Position numbers and translations under genes: made by a program. Below are positions 11,526 to 23,447 of a stretch of 64,000 bases of DNA, one piece after another (positions within the stretch are counted from its first letter, which is position 1; every line of letters begins with the position of its first letter). This stretch comes from Cheiracanthium punctorium (Eukaryota > Arthropoda > Arachnida > Araneae > Cheiracanthiidae), in NCBI GenBank assembly GCA_038373885.1, contig JAWZYV010013186.1, forward strand, positions 62,001 to 126,000, written 5' to 3'. The notes under the pieces were generated by a model. That model was given only the letters and a program-made list of their open reading frames with translations, was not told the origin of the DNA and ran no database searches.

Positions 11526-12410
11526 GTGAAGTTAGGACCAAAACAGTTGCATTTATCTAGTTTCACGGTGTCTCCTGAAGAAAGTATTAACAGTTCAAAA
11601 ATTGTGTTGTCTCTTTCTGTATTCAGTACTGCTGACAAAGCTAATGCATCTGAGCTGATATGGGCAGTGGAATGCATTCTTAGTAATTTTTCATCAAATC
11701 CTTGCAATGGAACTGCTGAAGTATTTCAGGCAATGTTCCCAGAAAATTTTTCCTTAAGTGCAAACACAGGGTCGCTACCGGTCAGGGAGAGCAGGGAAAA
11801 CCTGGAAAAGTCTGGGAGAAGGGAAAATTGCTAATTTTAGCTCAAAACCTGGAAAATCACATAACCTGAAAAATTATCAGAAATCTGCGTTATTAAGAAA
11901 TCAATGCTTTGGTTAGCTCAATATATTAAAGAAGTTATGCAAAATTGAATTCATAAACATAAAATAGTCTGGATTTTTATCGCTAAAAGGTCTGGAAAAG
12001 TTTTTTATTTACTTAACCCTGAAATAAGTTTTCATATTTACTGTCTGAAGCTTTGGGGGTCTTATTTCAAAGAGAAAATGTTGGAAGATGCTCGCAGTTC
12101 ATATTTTTCAGTTTTTCATGATGAAACAATGAACAATTGCAGGAAAAAGGAATTACAGATAGCCATTAAATATTGGTTCAACAAGCAAAATCGGGTTATC
12201 TTAGCTCATTTAGGAAGCATATTTATGGGAGGAGCTACTGCCAAGGAATTGAGTATTAACATTTTGAAATGTTTAGACAGTGTGTCACTGAGTCTGTATA
12301 AACTCATTATAATTGGAATGACAGATCCCTTGTATATGCAAAAGTGTTTAGAATTATCAATAATGAGGTGCAAGAAATGCCAGGGAGGGAAAAAGGTATT
12401 CTCCAAATTA
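11526..12410 (+). pseudogene. hAT-like transposase relic, interrupted and frameshifted
   Basis: Three blocks resemble one hAT-type transposase-derived protein family. Block 1 (11526-11760) contains ASELIWAVECILSNFSS followed by FQAMFPEN. Block 2 (about 12064-12345) contains YFKEKMLEDARSSYFSVFHD with ET next (the family's FDE(S/T) motif) and then a region ending in IIIGMTDP, where the family has a DGPN-type motif. Block 3 (from about 12344, another frame) reads KVFRIINNEVQEM. A 255-bp transposon (11767-12021) separates blocks 1 and 2; removing it and one 5-bp repeat gives a continuous reading toward the second block except for a one-base shift near 12058. The C-terminal dimerisation region is missing. 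Family memory supports the call; it cannot encode an active enzyme. Confidence 0.7.
11767..12021. mobile_element. 255-bp element with CAGGG ends inside the transposase relic
   Basis: It starts CAGGGTCGCTACC and ends AACCCTG. Flanking repeats are AAACA (11762-11766) and AAATA (12022-12026), one mismatch in five. The left subterminal region has GGTCAGGGAGAGCAGGGAAA-type motifs like those of the 8403 element. Interruption of a continuous transposase frame supports the boundaries. Confidence 0.72.
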
Positions 12411-13579
12411 GTGCCATATTACCGGCAGGGCAAACGGGGCAACTGCCCAGGCCCACAGATTTTAGGGCCCCAAAATCTTACATCTTACACTTTTATAATT
12501 TTACAATAAAATCACAAAGGATAAAAAAATTTCAAAAGTTAAATCATTTTTTAATTGTAAAGTATGAACAATGAAAATAATTCAAATTTACATTTGTATA
12601 AATTAATTTAAACTTATTCTTAAATTCTTCTAAATGCTCTACAGTCGATATAGCATACCAATTGTAAGAAAATAACTAACCCCAGTTTGTAAAGAGTATT
12701 TTTGATCTTAACCAATAATTCAAAAATTTTGCTATTTTTTATCTTAAGAAATATTTACAAAAATGACTGTTTATACAAAAAGTGGTTCTATTCTGTACAG
12801 TTAGCAACTGTCATATAGCATTTTGATGTAACGTTTAACTATCAGTGTTTCTTTGACATCCTCTAACTACTTAGTTTATTTCAGATTACTTAAAAGAAAA
12901 TTTGTGTTTGGAAGGGGTAAGATATTTAAAACTTTCAGTATAAAACAATCATAATGTGTTTTTTTTTAAAGTGGGAGGTTATTGCAAGGGGGCCCAAACT
13001 TTCTTTCTTATGCTTTTTAATTTGATATAAAACTAATGTAATTTCCATGACATTTCATGTTTTTCCAATGCACATGATTCTGCTGTGGTAATAGCATTTC
13101 TGCTTTATTTCAAAAGCATAAATCATTTTATGTGGGTAAAACATCCCAAGCATGGCAACATAAAAACAGTTTTTAGTTACATCAATAATTTAAAAAGTAA
13201 CTTCCACTGCTAATTAATTTAAAAAGTAATTAAAATTTTAAAATTCTAATTCTCCGGTGCATATTACTGACCTAGATATAACTATTTGTCTCCAGACAAA
13301 TCTACAGCTCTGCCTGCTGTAGATTTGTCTAGAGACTGCACACCTACAGATTTACAAACATTTACTTTTATTATTATAGACAAAGAATTTTATGGATATC
13401 TTTTTCTTTGAGATAGTGATATGTGAAAAGAACATTTTTGTCTCCTTGGTTACGCACTTTGAAAAATCCTCAGTGATGAGCACATACAAACCTTACAATA
13501 ATCTCAAATACACGTTACAAACCTCACGTGTGTGACAAATTTTGTATTAACAGTCCTGTTTGTTTTGTCTGGCAAAATA
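12411..13579. other. AT-rich DNA, partial repeat fragment at left
   Basis: A GC-rich patch at about 12420-12475 (GGGGCAACTGCCCAGGCCC) resembles the end of a DNA transposon, but no matching second end was found. The rest is AT-rich without coding signal. Confidence 0.35.
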
Positions 13580-13583
13580 TTAA

Positions 13584-14165
13584 CGCTAGAACTGCAGGAT
13601 GGGTCATTTTGACCCAAAACCAAATTTGATTGTTTTTTTCAAAAAGTTACGAACTGAAATTTTTGAAAAATCGTGACTTTTCCTAACTTTGTTATTAATT
13701 ATCTGTAAAAAATTTAAGCTTTTATGTTCTTTTGTTTTTATATGTATACCTGATTTTGCAGACTGGGTCATTTTGACCCAAAACTTTCCACAAGTCTGGA
13801 ATCCGAAGTTCAAATTAAATAAATGTCATTATTCATAAAATGAACGATAATGACATAATAAATGGTTTAATAGCATACCATTATGTCATTTTCATTGCAA
13901 CGTGAATTTTACAAGTCGGGTCAATTTGACCCATACCGCAGTTTTAGGTATACCTATCTCAAGCGACGCAGTTCTAATAAGAATTATAGCAACAATATTT
14001 TTGTACTTTTAATGTCATATTAAACGTAATAAGATTTTTAAGATTGAACTAACGTCATTACCGTTGAAATATAACATTGTTGCATTGCAACGCAAATTCT
14101 ACAAGTTGCGTCAATTTGACCCTGCCTGCAGTTTTAGGTATATCGGAAACACTGCGGTTCTAGTG
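13584..14165. mobile_element. piggyBac-like MITE, copy 1, TTAA-flanked
   Basis: TTAA flanks both ends (13580-13583 and 14166-14169). The left end CGCTAGAACTGCAGG is matched by CTGCGGTTCTAGTG at the right. The palindromic motif GGGTCATTTTGACCC or GGGTCAATTTGACCC occurs near both ends and twice internally. It is homologous to 15506-16095. Exact TTAA duplication is the signature of piggyBac-type transposition. No transposase is present. Confidence 0.92.
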
Positions 14166-14334
14166 TTAACATTGATTAAACAATTTTATACTGATTATCC
14201 AGAGTATAGATTTAAAATTACCAAATTAAAAGGCTGCAGTTTTCAGCTACCAGCACGGTTGTTTTCATTTGTTGCTGTCTTTTTCCTTGCTTGAAGAACG
14301 TCCCCTATCCTTCCCTGGTGCACGCATTTATCAA

Positions 14335-14830
14335 CAGAGTTTCTACAGACCTGGAAAGTCGGGGAATGTCAGGGATTTGGGAAAAAAGTCAGAGAAATTT
14401 GAACAAATTGAAGAAAGGTCAGGGAAATGCAAGAATATTTGAATTTTGTGGCAAAATCAAGAAAATACTTCCTGTTTGAACCTAATCGTAGAAATAGTTT
14501 TATTTTCATTTTCTTATTCAACCTTATAATTTTAAAATGTGTCCTTTATTAACATATCTTGTTCAGTTGAAATATTCTTAATTTTATCCTAAATTATTAT
14601 CAAACACTATTTTTGTTAGAATCCAGTGATGTCAAATAATATTTTTGTGTATATTGATTTTATTATTATTATTATTTGTAAAGGGGCAAAATATATAAGA
14701 AGTTATTAATTAAACGGTGTAATATTAAAAATAGAAATGCAAAATCCAGGAAAGCACACTAAGTAAAAAGTCAGGTAAGAGCATGATAGATGTCAGAAAA
14801 GCAAAAGCTGTGAAATCTGTAGAAACCCTG
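14335..14830. mobile_element. Second copy of the 8403-type transposon, 5-bp TSD ATCAA
   Basis: It starts CAGAGTTTCTACAG (one change from the 8403 copy) and ends CTGTAGAAACCCTG. The direct repeats ATCAA are perfect (14330-14334 and 14831-14835). It aligns with 8403-8909 across the whole length, with small deletions. Confidence 0.92.
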
Positions 14831-15505
14831 ATCAAGTCATTTATGGTGCCGTCTGTCATTTAGGTTTCAAGGGCTTTACACTGAAATGCATTATCTCTGT
14901 TCCTGTAATTTGCTATTTTTTCTATGTTACTAAAATCCATTTCCACCGCTTTATTTTGGAGTAGTCTAGATAAAGCAGTTCTGAAAATTACTCGGGGCAA
15001 GACCTGAGGAAGTTAAACAATCGACAAAAGAAAAATCCAACTTTCACAAGTGCAATTCCTTTCTGCCATATGGGTTGTGCCAAAAGTTGCTAATAAAACT
15101 CTTAAACCTTTGTTCCAAATTTATTTTAGCAAAAGTTTGAAAACTGTTTTATTACATGTTTATAATGTATTAAAAAAATCTTGTATCATAGTTATGATTT
15201 TTTGGTATGTAAAATGTCCTAAGATCCTGTTGGGCTCTTATGACAGATTTATTTCCGATTGAGCAATTTTACTAGTGGGACTTTAGTCTCGAAGGAACAT
15301 AAAGAGTTAAACAAAGCACTAAAATTTCCATCAAACTGTGCAATATTTTAAAAAGAATGTGGTCCAATAAAGATTCAATAAACCAGCAAGAAACATCCAG
15401 TATCAATTAAGTCAGCCTAATAAATACATTTAAATAAGGCTGCTGCATAGGTGGTGTCTAAAAGAAGAATAAAAGAGTGTGTAAGGGAACATCTTAATGA
15501 TTTAA

Positions 15506-16095
15506 CACTAGAACCGCGGGATAGGTCATTTTGACCCAAAACCAGATTTGATTCCATTTTTTTCTAAAAGTTACGAACTGAAATTTTTAATCGTGACTTT
15601 TGCTAACTTTGTTATTAATTATTTGTAAAAAATTTAAGATTGTAACTTTTATTTGTCTTTTGTTTTTAATATGTATACCTGATATCACGGAATGGGTCAT
15701 TTTGGCCCAAAACTTCCCACGAGTCTGGAATCCGAAGTTCAAATTAAATAAATGTCATTATCATTCATAAAATGAATGGTAATGATATAATAAATGGTAT
15801 AATAGTATACCATTATGTCATTTTATTACAACGTGAATTTTACAAGTCGGTGAATTTGACCTACACCGCGGTTTTAGGTATACCTATCCCGGGCGATGCG
15901 GTTCTGATAAGATTTATAGCGACAATATTTTTGTACTTTTAATGTAATATTAAACTTACTACGAGTGTTAAGATTGAACTAATATCATTACCGTTGAAAT
16001 ATAACATTGTTGCATTGCATCGTGAATTCTGCAAGTTGGGTCAATTTGACTCAGCCCGCGGTTTTAGGTATATCTGAAACACCGCGGTTCTAGTG
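15506..16095. mobile_element. piggyBac-like MITE, copy 2
   Basis: The left end CACTAGAACCGCGG follows TTAA (15502-15505). The right end CCGCGGTTCTAGTG is followed by CTAA (16096-16099), a one-base decay of TTAA. Internal GGTCATTTTGACC and TCAATTTGAC motifs match copy 1, same orientation. No transposase frame. Confidence 0.92.
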
Positions 16096-16810
16096 CTAAA
16101 ATATAGAAAAATAAGCACCATTTTACCTAGACTAACTCAAAATAAAGTTCTGGAAATAGATTTCAATAACATAGAAAAAAATAGGGAATTAAAGGAACAG
16201 AAATTATGTATTTTAGTGTGAAGCCCTTGAAATTGAAATGGGAGATAGTGCCATAAATGACATGCATCTGTACATCAAGGAAGAAAGGAGGACATTCCTC
16301 AAGCAAGGAAGGCGACAGTAAGAACTGAAGACAGCCATACTGGCAGCTGAAAAGTTATGAAATGCATTTTAATTGGGTAATTTTAAATTTATTCTAAAAT
16401 ATTGACATAAAAAAAGCAAACTTTCCAGTCCTTATAAGTTCTAGTTATTTTTTAACTGGAATCTTTACTGTTTTATTGATTTGATCAATTATAAAATTAA
16501 TGTTTGCATTGGAAATTTTAAATCTATTTATATATACATATAAAAGCATTTAAATTGGTAGATCCCCAAGAAACACTAGTTTATAAAGTTTATATATTTT
16601 TTTGTTGTAGAAAATATGCCATACCAAAAAATTAGACTGTAAGTACATATAATTAGCATCAAATTGGCATTCCAGACCCCCCCCCCCCTCCTTTAAAAAA
16701 ATGATAATTTTAGCTCAAGCTCATTAAAAAATAAATAAAAATCTTTCATTGCTACACATTGAGAGCATTTCAAAATGTGTTATTCTTGGTTCATTAGCAG
16801 AATGAGTATT

Positions 16811-17142
16811 CAGGGATCGATGCAAACAAAATTCGTGTCTGTAATTTTGTGAAGGGGCTGTAAAACAATCTAATAAAATGGTCCCTTCACTAAAATATAA
16901 TCGATTAAAAATAGCCCCTTCATCAAAATACGATCGATTAAATCAACCTTTCATTGGCTTTTTACTATATATTTTAATGTTTCATAAATTATTTTAAGAA
17001 AAGAAATGACTTTCAGAAAAACTGGTATAAAAATTCACAAAAATAGATGTTGAAATTCACAGAAATAGGTATTGAAAATCACTAAAGTAAACAGTTTTCA
17101 CTAAAATGAGATCCTGTAAAAAAATGTCTGGATCGACCTATG
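16811..17142. mobile_element. Probable small DNA transposon, 5-bp TSD GTATT
   Basis: It starts CAGGGATCGATGCA and ends TCTGGATCGACCTATG, imperfect inverted repeats. GTATT flanks both sides (16806-16810 and 17143-17147). The motif CGATTAAA and a 'CCCCTTCA' block repeat inside. The ends are less alike than in the 8403 family. Confidence 0.6.
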
Positions 17143-17586
17143 GTATTCAAAATAATTGTTGAATTTTTCTTTTTTAAATTTATAAAAGTTACATAATTTT
17201 ATTTTTAATCTATTAAAACATTTGAATTTTGTACAAATATTTTATATATACCTTTAGAAGCTCCATCATCTAAAAAAAATCTACAAAATCAAAACAAAAG
17301 TATATATAAATGAAAAATCATGACTTTATATTCTGTTTAAAGATTATTATTAAGATAAATTATTTTGAGATATTTTAAAGATAATTTATTTAATATTATA
17401 TAATAAATAAGGATAATTAAAATATAATAAAGATATTTTAAGATTTATTAGATAAATTATTTTAGATTTTGGGGAGAAAAGATTTTAAAATGTTTTGGTT
17501 ATATTTCTGTGAGAGGAAAAAATACCTTTAGTGTGACTTGTTACCAATGTTTGATCATGATCATAGTTTGTCCTTTTTTTCTGTAA

Positions 17587-17714
17587 CTTTTTTGTGTTGG
17601 ACCAAAGACTTTCTAGTTGACGGTATCTAGTTTGATCTCATACCAAAGACCAAAGTTTGATGACCAAAGACTTTTTTGTGTTGGACCAAAGACTTTCTAG
17701 ATTGACGGTATCTA
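17587..17714. repeat. Short direct duplication (~44 bp units, 84 bp apart)
   Basis: TTTTTTGTGTTGGACCAAAG and the following bases through TTCTAG occur at 17587 and again at 17671, with degraded ACCAAAGAC motifs between. It looks like a local slippage duplication. Confidence 0.8.
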
Positions 17715-18010
17715 ATTGATGGCATTTATGCCATTAATCCACGAACTCTCCCATACTTCTTTGAAATGTTATGAAAACCAGAGTGCAGAGCACTTGGCCA
17801 GTTTCATGTTAAAGGGTAATCACTTAAATTAAAGCAATGAAGATAATAGACTGGCTAACAACCATGGCCCATCCAAAGTTTAAAACTTAAGCTACTAAAG
17901 ATCTTGGGATATCCAGGACTAGTCTTTTTCATAAAAAAAAAAAAAAAAAAAAAACACTCCTCCTCTTGACCTAGGAATCATGATTTTGAAAAAGTTAATT
18001 TTTCTCTTAA

Positions 18011-18458
18011 CCCCTTTATAAGGCAGTGGCAAGATACCTACCACATACAGTCTATTAAACACAGAAATCCATTATCATGAGTGAATTTTCCGATTTTTGT
18101 TCAGTTATATTGGATGTATATTTTTTTCCATACATCTAGATTCTAAATTATATTTGGCTTATGAGCTTTTCTTTCATTCGTAATTTTAAAGAAAGCTCGA
18201 AAATGGAGCATAAGAATCATCGCTTTTAATTATATATTTTTGCGTTTCATTCCGTGCACAAGCATAGTTTTCCGACTGATTTTGTGAATAATGAATGTAT
18301 TCTCCTACAAAATTTCTATGTTTGTTTAATGCTTGTTTCTCCAACTTTCACGTGGGATATTACAGTAGAGGGAAAAATATATGAATTAATCCTAAAAAAT
18401 GGGCCAGAAAAATCCCAAGTACTTCGACTCTCTGCACATAAACTCGCCTGATAAAGGG
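18011..18458. mobile_element. TTAA-flanked MITE, ends CCCCTTTATAAGGC
   Basis: TTAA occurs at 18007-18010 and 18459-18462. The left end CCCCTTTATAAGGC is inversely matched by GCCTGATAAAGGG at the right. Size and target site suggest another piggyBac-like non-autonomous family. The open frame at 18254-18451 lies inside and is not convincing. Confidence 0.75.
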
Positions 18459-18909
18459 TTAATGAGCATCTTGCTATTTTTTTTGTCTCCTACTTTAGGG
18501 AATTGATTGTATTTTTTCTCCAGCTGCCCAATGCAAAGTAGATTAGGAATATAAGGTAAATAAAGAATAATTATCAGGGGTAAAGTTTGTACTGGTCAAA
18601 GCTGTGCCCAGCCCAAGCTCTAAAATTTCCTGGGGGAAGCCTCTAAGGCTGAGAATAAAATTGGAGTATATTTTGCCTGCAGCATCCATATTTTGGCTAG
18701 TTTTAGCATTGTTGTTTTCCGCTGTCATGATGGGTGGAAATTTGGTTGTAAGGTAAGAAAAAGTACAAATTACATATAAAGTTATTGGATGTAGGAAATT
18801 ATTCTAGAACCTGCTTATAATCTTCTTCAATAAAGTGGATAACACGATGACAGTCTTTACTAGCACAGATAAAGTAAATTTACAGTTCATAAAAGACAGA
18901 CAAACAACC

Positions 18910-19275
18910 AGGGAATGAGTAGGAATCGAACCCACGACTGTACGCTTAAGCGATTAGCGGAGTGAAAGAGCACAGGCCTTTAACATCTCAGCCGTCGGCT
19001 CCTCTGCGTTTGTTTACAAGAACGTTCTTGGATGAAGCCTCACCATGGCACCGTGGTTATGTCACTGGAAATGGTAGACGGGCGAAGTGTGAAGGTCCTG
19101 AGTTCGGGGTCCCATCGCTCGTCCATCGACCTAACCGTTCGGAGTTTCCCGTGATTTGGAGCAAATACGGGTTAGGATCCCTTAGAAAGACCCCCACGGA
19201 GGGCACCCCTTTGTGTTGTCATTCTGACGTGGATTTATAAGCGGGATTCGAGCTAAGCTAAAAAAACGGATATAC
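18910..19275. repeat. tRNA-related SINE-like sequence(s)
   Basis: On the minus strand 18922-18940 reads as a near-perfect RNA polymerase III B box (GTGGGTTCGATTCC) preceded upstream by an A-box-like stretch, which implies a tRNA-derived head. The following 19020-19255 is GC-rich compared with its surroundings and ends before an (AAC)n tract at about 19284-19296. Two opposed SINE parts or one rearranged copy are possible. No target duplication was identified. An open frame at 18962-19240 is not regarded as a gene. Confidence 0.5.
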
Positions 19276-19296
19276 TTGTTAACAACAACAACAATT

Positions 19297-20670
19297 CTCG
19301 GAGGACATGCAACAAACACTCGAAAACTAAATCAACTGGCTCTTATCTCAATTGGTTAGTTCTTCAACTAACTACACTCAGCTGACTTTAAGAACGCTGA
19401 TTGACTGGTTTAGATATAAAAACCGAGTTTAAGAACGCTTAAAACTAAAGCACGAGTGGCACTGGTTGAGTGTTTACGAATATGGCCTGGATTTGATGTT
19501 ACTAAAGAATTTAAATTTGCCTACTGAGGAAAAATAAGTACTATTTCTGTGTAGACGTGAAACTTTTCTAGAGATATTTCTTTAAAAACGTTAAGAAAGA
19601 CCACAGTGGGCAGATTAGTCAAAGGTAGGTGTATTTGATTTGCTATTTAAGGCTTGCGACGCCATTTTGTAACTATTCTTCACGGCATCTGCTGTTAATG
19701 GATCATTTCGAAAACTGTGCAAGTCGTGAATTTTCACCCCCAGCCCCCCCCATTCATATTTGGATAAAAACTGCGAAAACCATTTGAGTTGTCCAATTGC
19801 AAATCTCGTCAAGTGCCATTCCGATTTTTTTACAGGAAATGAAAAAAAAATTCTGTAGAGTTTATTTTTCGTGCTGATTGCTTGAAATTCGACTTTTTAG
19901 TGCATAAGTTCGTTCCGAATCCAATTTGATCGGTGTTTTTCCTGAATTTGGTGTAGTTTTCAAGTTATTTAACTAATTGATTTGAATTTACATAGTTTTG
20001 CTGCTGTATGATGAATTTATCAAATTCTGAAACGGCACGAATTCTTCACGCATTCAGGTACAAATTCGTTTATTGTAGGCCCCACAGTCATCGCAAACCA
20101 GACGAGTAGTAGAAATTTGGATTGGGTCAATTTTCTACAAGCAGTCATACAGAGTTGATGCTATCTCAATGGATTCTTTGAGATGCGTGTTTTTTGGCCC
20201 ATGAATAACAAAGTGTTTTCTTTGGTAGTTGGACATGGGAATGTTCTAGAGAGATTGCAAAATTTGTAGATTTAAACTTGCCATGAATAAGCAGCCTGAT
20301 CCAGTATCATAGGGAAAATGCAAATTTTTTCGGCAGTCGAATGATTAAAAAGTAAAATTATATTTTAAAAAAATAGCTAAAAGATGGTTAAAGATTGACT
20401 TAGTAAAATACGGGGAAAAATTGATACAATGCTGCTAATAAAGTAAAGAACAACGCAGAAAAAAAAGCCTTAAATTTTAACAGTTTTGCAGCCTAAAAAG
20501 ATGTGCTGCAAGTATGAGCTGCTGAAGACATAGAGGGTCGAATCAAAGGGATATAACGAATTATGCGCCAGTAAGCAAGATGGACTTACCGAATTTTGCA
20601 GCAATACAGGATTTTCGGACCTCAATTTCATTAGTTTAGATTCTTTATTATTATTATTATTTTTTTTTTA
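19297..20670. other. No recognised feature
   Basis: Moderately AT-rich sequence without convincing coding frames or repeat ends. A (TTA)n/poly-T stretch lies at about 20646-20670. Confidence 0.5.
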
Positions 20671-20676
20671 AGTGAA

Positions 20677-21124
20677 GGTTTAGTGCACTGTTTTAACGTA
20701 TATTATTGACACACATTTTTAAAGAGCATTATCATACAGTGTATTTTTGCATTATTTCCAACAATTACGTTTCTTTGTTGAAAGTCATTTTTTAAATAAA
20801 GGTTTAGTCCACTGTTTCAAAATATATTATTGACACACATTTTTAAGGGACACTGTGATATCGTGTATTTTTGTCTTATTTCCAACAATAACGTCCCTTT
20901 GTTGATAGTCATTTTAAATAAAACTTTAGTCCACTGTTTCAAAGCATATTATTAACAGACATTCTTAAAGACCATTGTTATACCGTCTATATTTGCATTA
21001 TATCCAACAATTACGTCCCTTTGTTGAAAGTCATTTTTCATAACGGTTTAGTTTAAGGTTTCAAAGTATATGTTCGACAAATATTCTAAAAGAGCATTCT
21101 TATACCGTATATTTTTTTAATTGA
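20677..21124. repeat. Satellite-like array, ~123-bp units
   Basis: Successive units start (GG)TTTAGTSCACTG at about 20677, 20801, 20924 and 21045. Each contains ATTATTGACACACAT-like and CCAACAATTACGTCCCTTTG-like blocks. The fourth unit is cut by the element at 21125 and resumes at 22423. Confidence 0.88.
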
Positions 21125-22422
21125 CTAGGGGCCAAGGCCCCCAGACTCGCTACGCTCGCTTTTCATATGAGGCATTCGGCCCCTAATCAGGCTTATTCGT
21201 AAAAAAGACATAATTTCAACAGACAAAACTCGAAGATTGGATCAGATAGAATGTTACTGAGCTACGCATTGCTTGGTTCTTGCATGTTCATTGGTACATA
21301 AAAATTTAAACTTCACACTACAGTAGACCCCCTCCCCCTCATAACACGGAAGATATTTTGTTATGGGAATCCGTGTTGTACGGGTCCTGAGCTATTCTCC
21401 AACTGGAGTGCGGACTCCGCTTATAATCGCTGGAAAAATTATTTGCACTCCTCAGAAACACAATGATATTTAATGTTGCCATTCAAAAGTTTTATTAATT
21501 AGGAGCTAAAGCGTAATAAAATCAGAACATCTGTTTCAGCTGTATTTTTAATAATGTAAAACCTATTGGACATCTTGCGAATTTGTCACCCATGGCGATT
21601 TTTCAGTATTTGGCGACTTGCGTACATGTAAAGTTAATAAAAGCTACGGAACAGATAGGATAGCTTGCCACCCATGGCGACTTTTCATTATTGGGCGATT
21701 GACACATGCTCACAATCTATAATTACTGTTCATGTAAGGTTACCGGAAAACCGTTATCCATATTTTCATTTACATAATCGTTTGCAGATTGGCGTACTTA
21801 GCACCACGAATTATACCATCTCGTTGTGCTAGCAAATATCCAAAGTGTACTGTAACTGCTATAATGGCATAGTGAACGCCGCCAAATATTTCTACTGGTA
21901 GCCAATAATCCAGCTGGACGAGAACCGGCTTTAAAATAATCTGCATTTTAATTATTTTTCATTTTCAAGATATTAGTTATTCTGTTTTGGAAAAACGAAT
22001 AATCGCTCATTCTTAACTCCTGTTGTCTAAGCAAACTTACTATTTGAAAATTGTCAACTTTGTGTAACACATTTTGAGTTACTTATTTCATATAGTTTTT
22101 ATTTTGGCGTAAAATGGGCGTCATTCTAACTCATGTTTGTAAATTTCACGCGATTTTAGATACTTGGAAACGCTTTGTTGCAAAGGAATGAATGATTTTA
22201 TGCCTGGCAACCATTCGGTTTATTTTTTCAGTTTTTTATTAATATCTTCTAAAATAATTCGATTTTCGAAATTTAAATCAGCTTAGCAGGTTCCTCGGAA
22301 TTTTTCGAATCTGTGGGCACCTTAGTCGAAACTCAAATCCCCACGGTTTAGGAGGAGATACGCTGACAAGCTTTTGACAGCGGCGGCGACAGCGGCCTTT
22401 ACTTTTTTTTAGAATAGAGAGA
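21125..22422 (-). mobile_element. Helitron-like element inserted in the satellite
   Basis: Read on the minus strand it begins TCTCTCTATTCTAAAA (right edge) and ends in a GC-rich hairpin GGGGGCCTTGGCCCC running directly into CTAG (left edge). It sits between A and T with no target duplication. Joining the flanks (21124 with 22423) rebuilds a normal satellite unit, so the borders are exact. It has no rep/helicase frame. Contains the GCCACCCATGGCGA-type motif twice. An inverted homologue lies at 30375-31437. Confidence 0.82.
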
Positions 22423-22570
22423 TTCTAACGGTTACGTCCCTTTGTTGATAGTCGTTTTTAATAAAGGTATAGTCTACTATTCCAATATATATGTTATTGA
22501 CATATTTTTAAAAAGCATTATTATACCGTATTTTATAGCATTGATCTTAAAAATTATGTCACTTTATTGA
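22423..22570. repeat. Continuation of the ~123-bp satellite
   Basis: Resumes with TTCTAACGGTTACGTCCCTT, completing the unit broken at 21124, followed by one further degraded unit. Confidence 0.82.
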
Positions 22571-22599
22571 AATTCATTCTGCTAGTATGATAAATGTAA

Positions 22600-23130
22600 A
22601 ATTTCGCATGTTGTGTGTTAAGGTGTTTTTGACTCAATCACGCAAAAACCGCAGAACGGATTTGAGTAAAATTTGGAGTGAAAATAGCTTATGATCTGGA
22701 TTAATATACAGTCTACCTTTTATGCATATAGCATAAATAGTTCTTTGACAGGAACGCTCAAAATAATTCTAATTCATTACGTTCTATGGACATCACTGTA
22801 CGCATTATAGAGGTTCTAAAACTTTCTTCCCTAACAGGAAGCTACACCATACCTGAGTTTTATAGGCTACCTTTTATGCATATTTCACAAATAGTTCTTT
22901 TACAGGGAGACTCATAAGAATTGGATTACGCTCTATGGCATCTCCGTAAATACTGAACCGATTCTCAAACATTTTTCATGGACAGAAAGCTAAACTATTC
23001 CTGTGCATTATAAGCTACCTTTATGCATTATGTCACATAGTTCTTTTGCAGCGATACTCATAAGAATTACATTATGGTCTGAAGGCACATGTAAATACTA
23101 AACGGTTTATATGTATACATAGTTAAGAAT
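22600..23130. repeat. Tandem ~170-bp units with ATGCATAT..CACAAATAGTTCTT core
   Basis: Three degraded units contain GGCTACCTTTTATGCATAT, a CAAATAGTTCTTTTACAGG block and an ATTACGCTCTATGG block. Related units occur at 30060-30370. The sequence near 22650 (CGCAAAAACCGCAGAACGGA) resembles common Helitron internal sequence. Confidence 0.75.
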
Positions 23131-23134
23131 TTTT

Positions 23135-23447
23135 GGTTTGTTCTGCATCCCACATATTAAAATTATTCTAAAATTCCTACCCTACGCGTCAAATAATCAA
23201 TTTTTGCATTCTGTGGTATCAAAATCGGTAACCAGAACGCGACCTACGGAGTTTTGGGTTCGCTCATTGGTTAACATAAGGTTTTCTAGAAATCTCGAGA
23301 AATATTGATGCTAGAGCTTTGCTGATTCCACTTCTGGGAACTTATTTTTAACGCCAAATTTGGCGATATTTCGTCAAAAAGTTGCCAAGCGTGGCGACAT
23401 TTGTCATTTGGTGCGGTTTTACCCACGGGGCATGTAATGCTTGTTCC
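23135..23447. repeat. Left part of a ~1-kb duplicated unit (copy A)
   Basis: This aligns with 29110-29400 in the same orientation (AAATCTCGAGAAATATTGATG, TTGGCGATATTTCG). Copy A is continued at 28411 after the 23448-28410 insertion. Confidence 0.82.

Noticed and set aside
18922..18990. Functional tRNA gene on the minus strand
   Set aside because: The B box is good but no acceptor stem or proper cloverleaf could be paired; a SINE head is more likely.
20677..22570. CRISPR-like repeat array
   Set aside because: Units are ~123 bp and continuous without unique spacers; this is eukaryotic satellite DNA.
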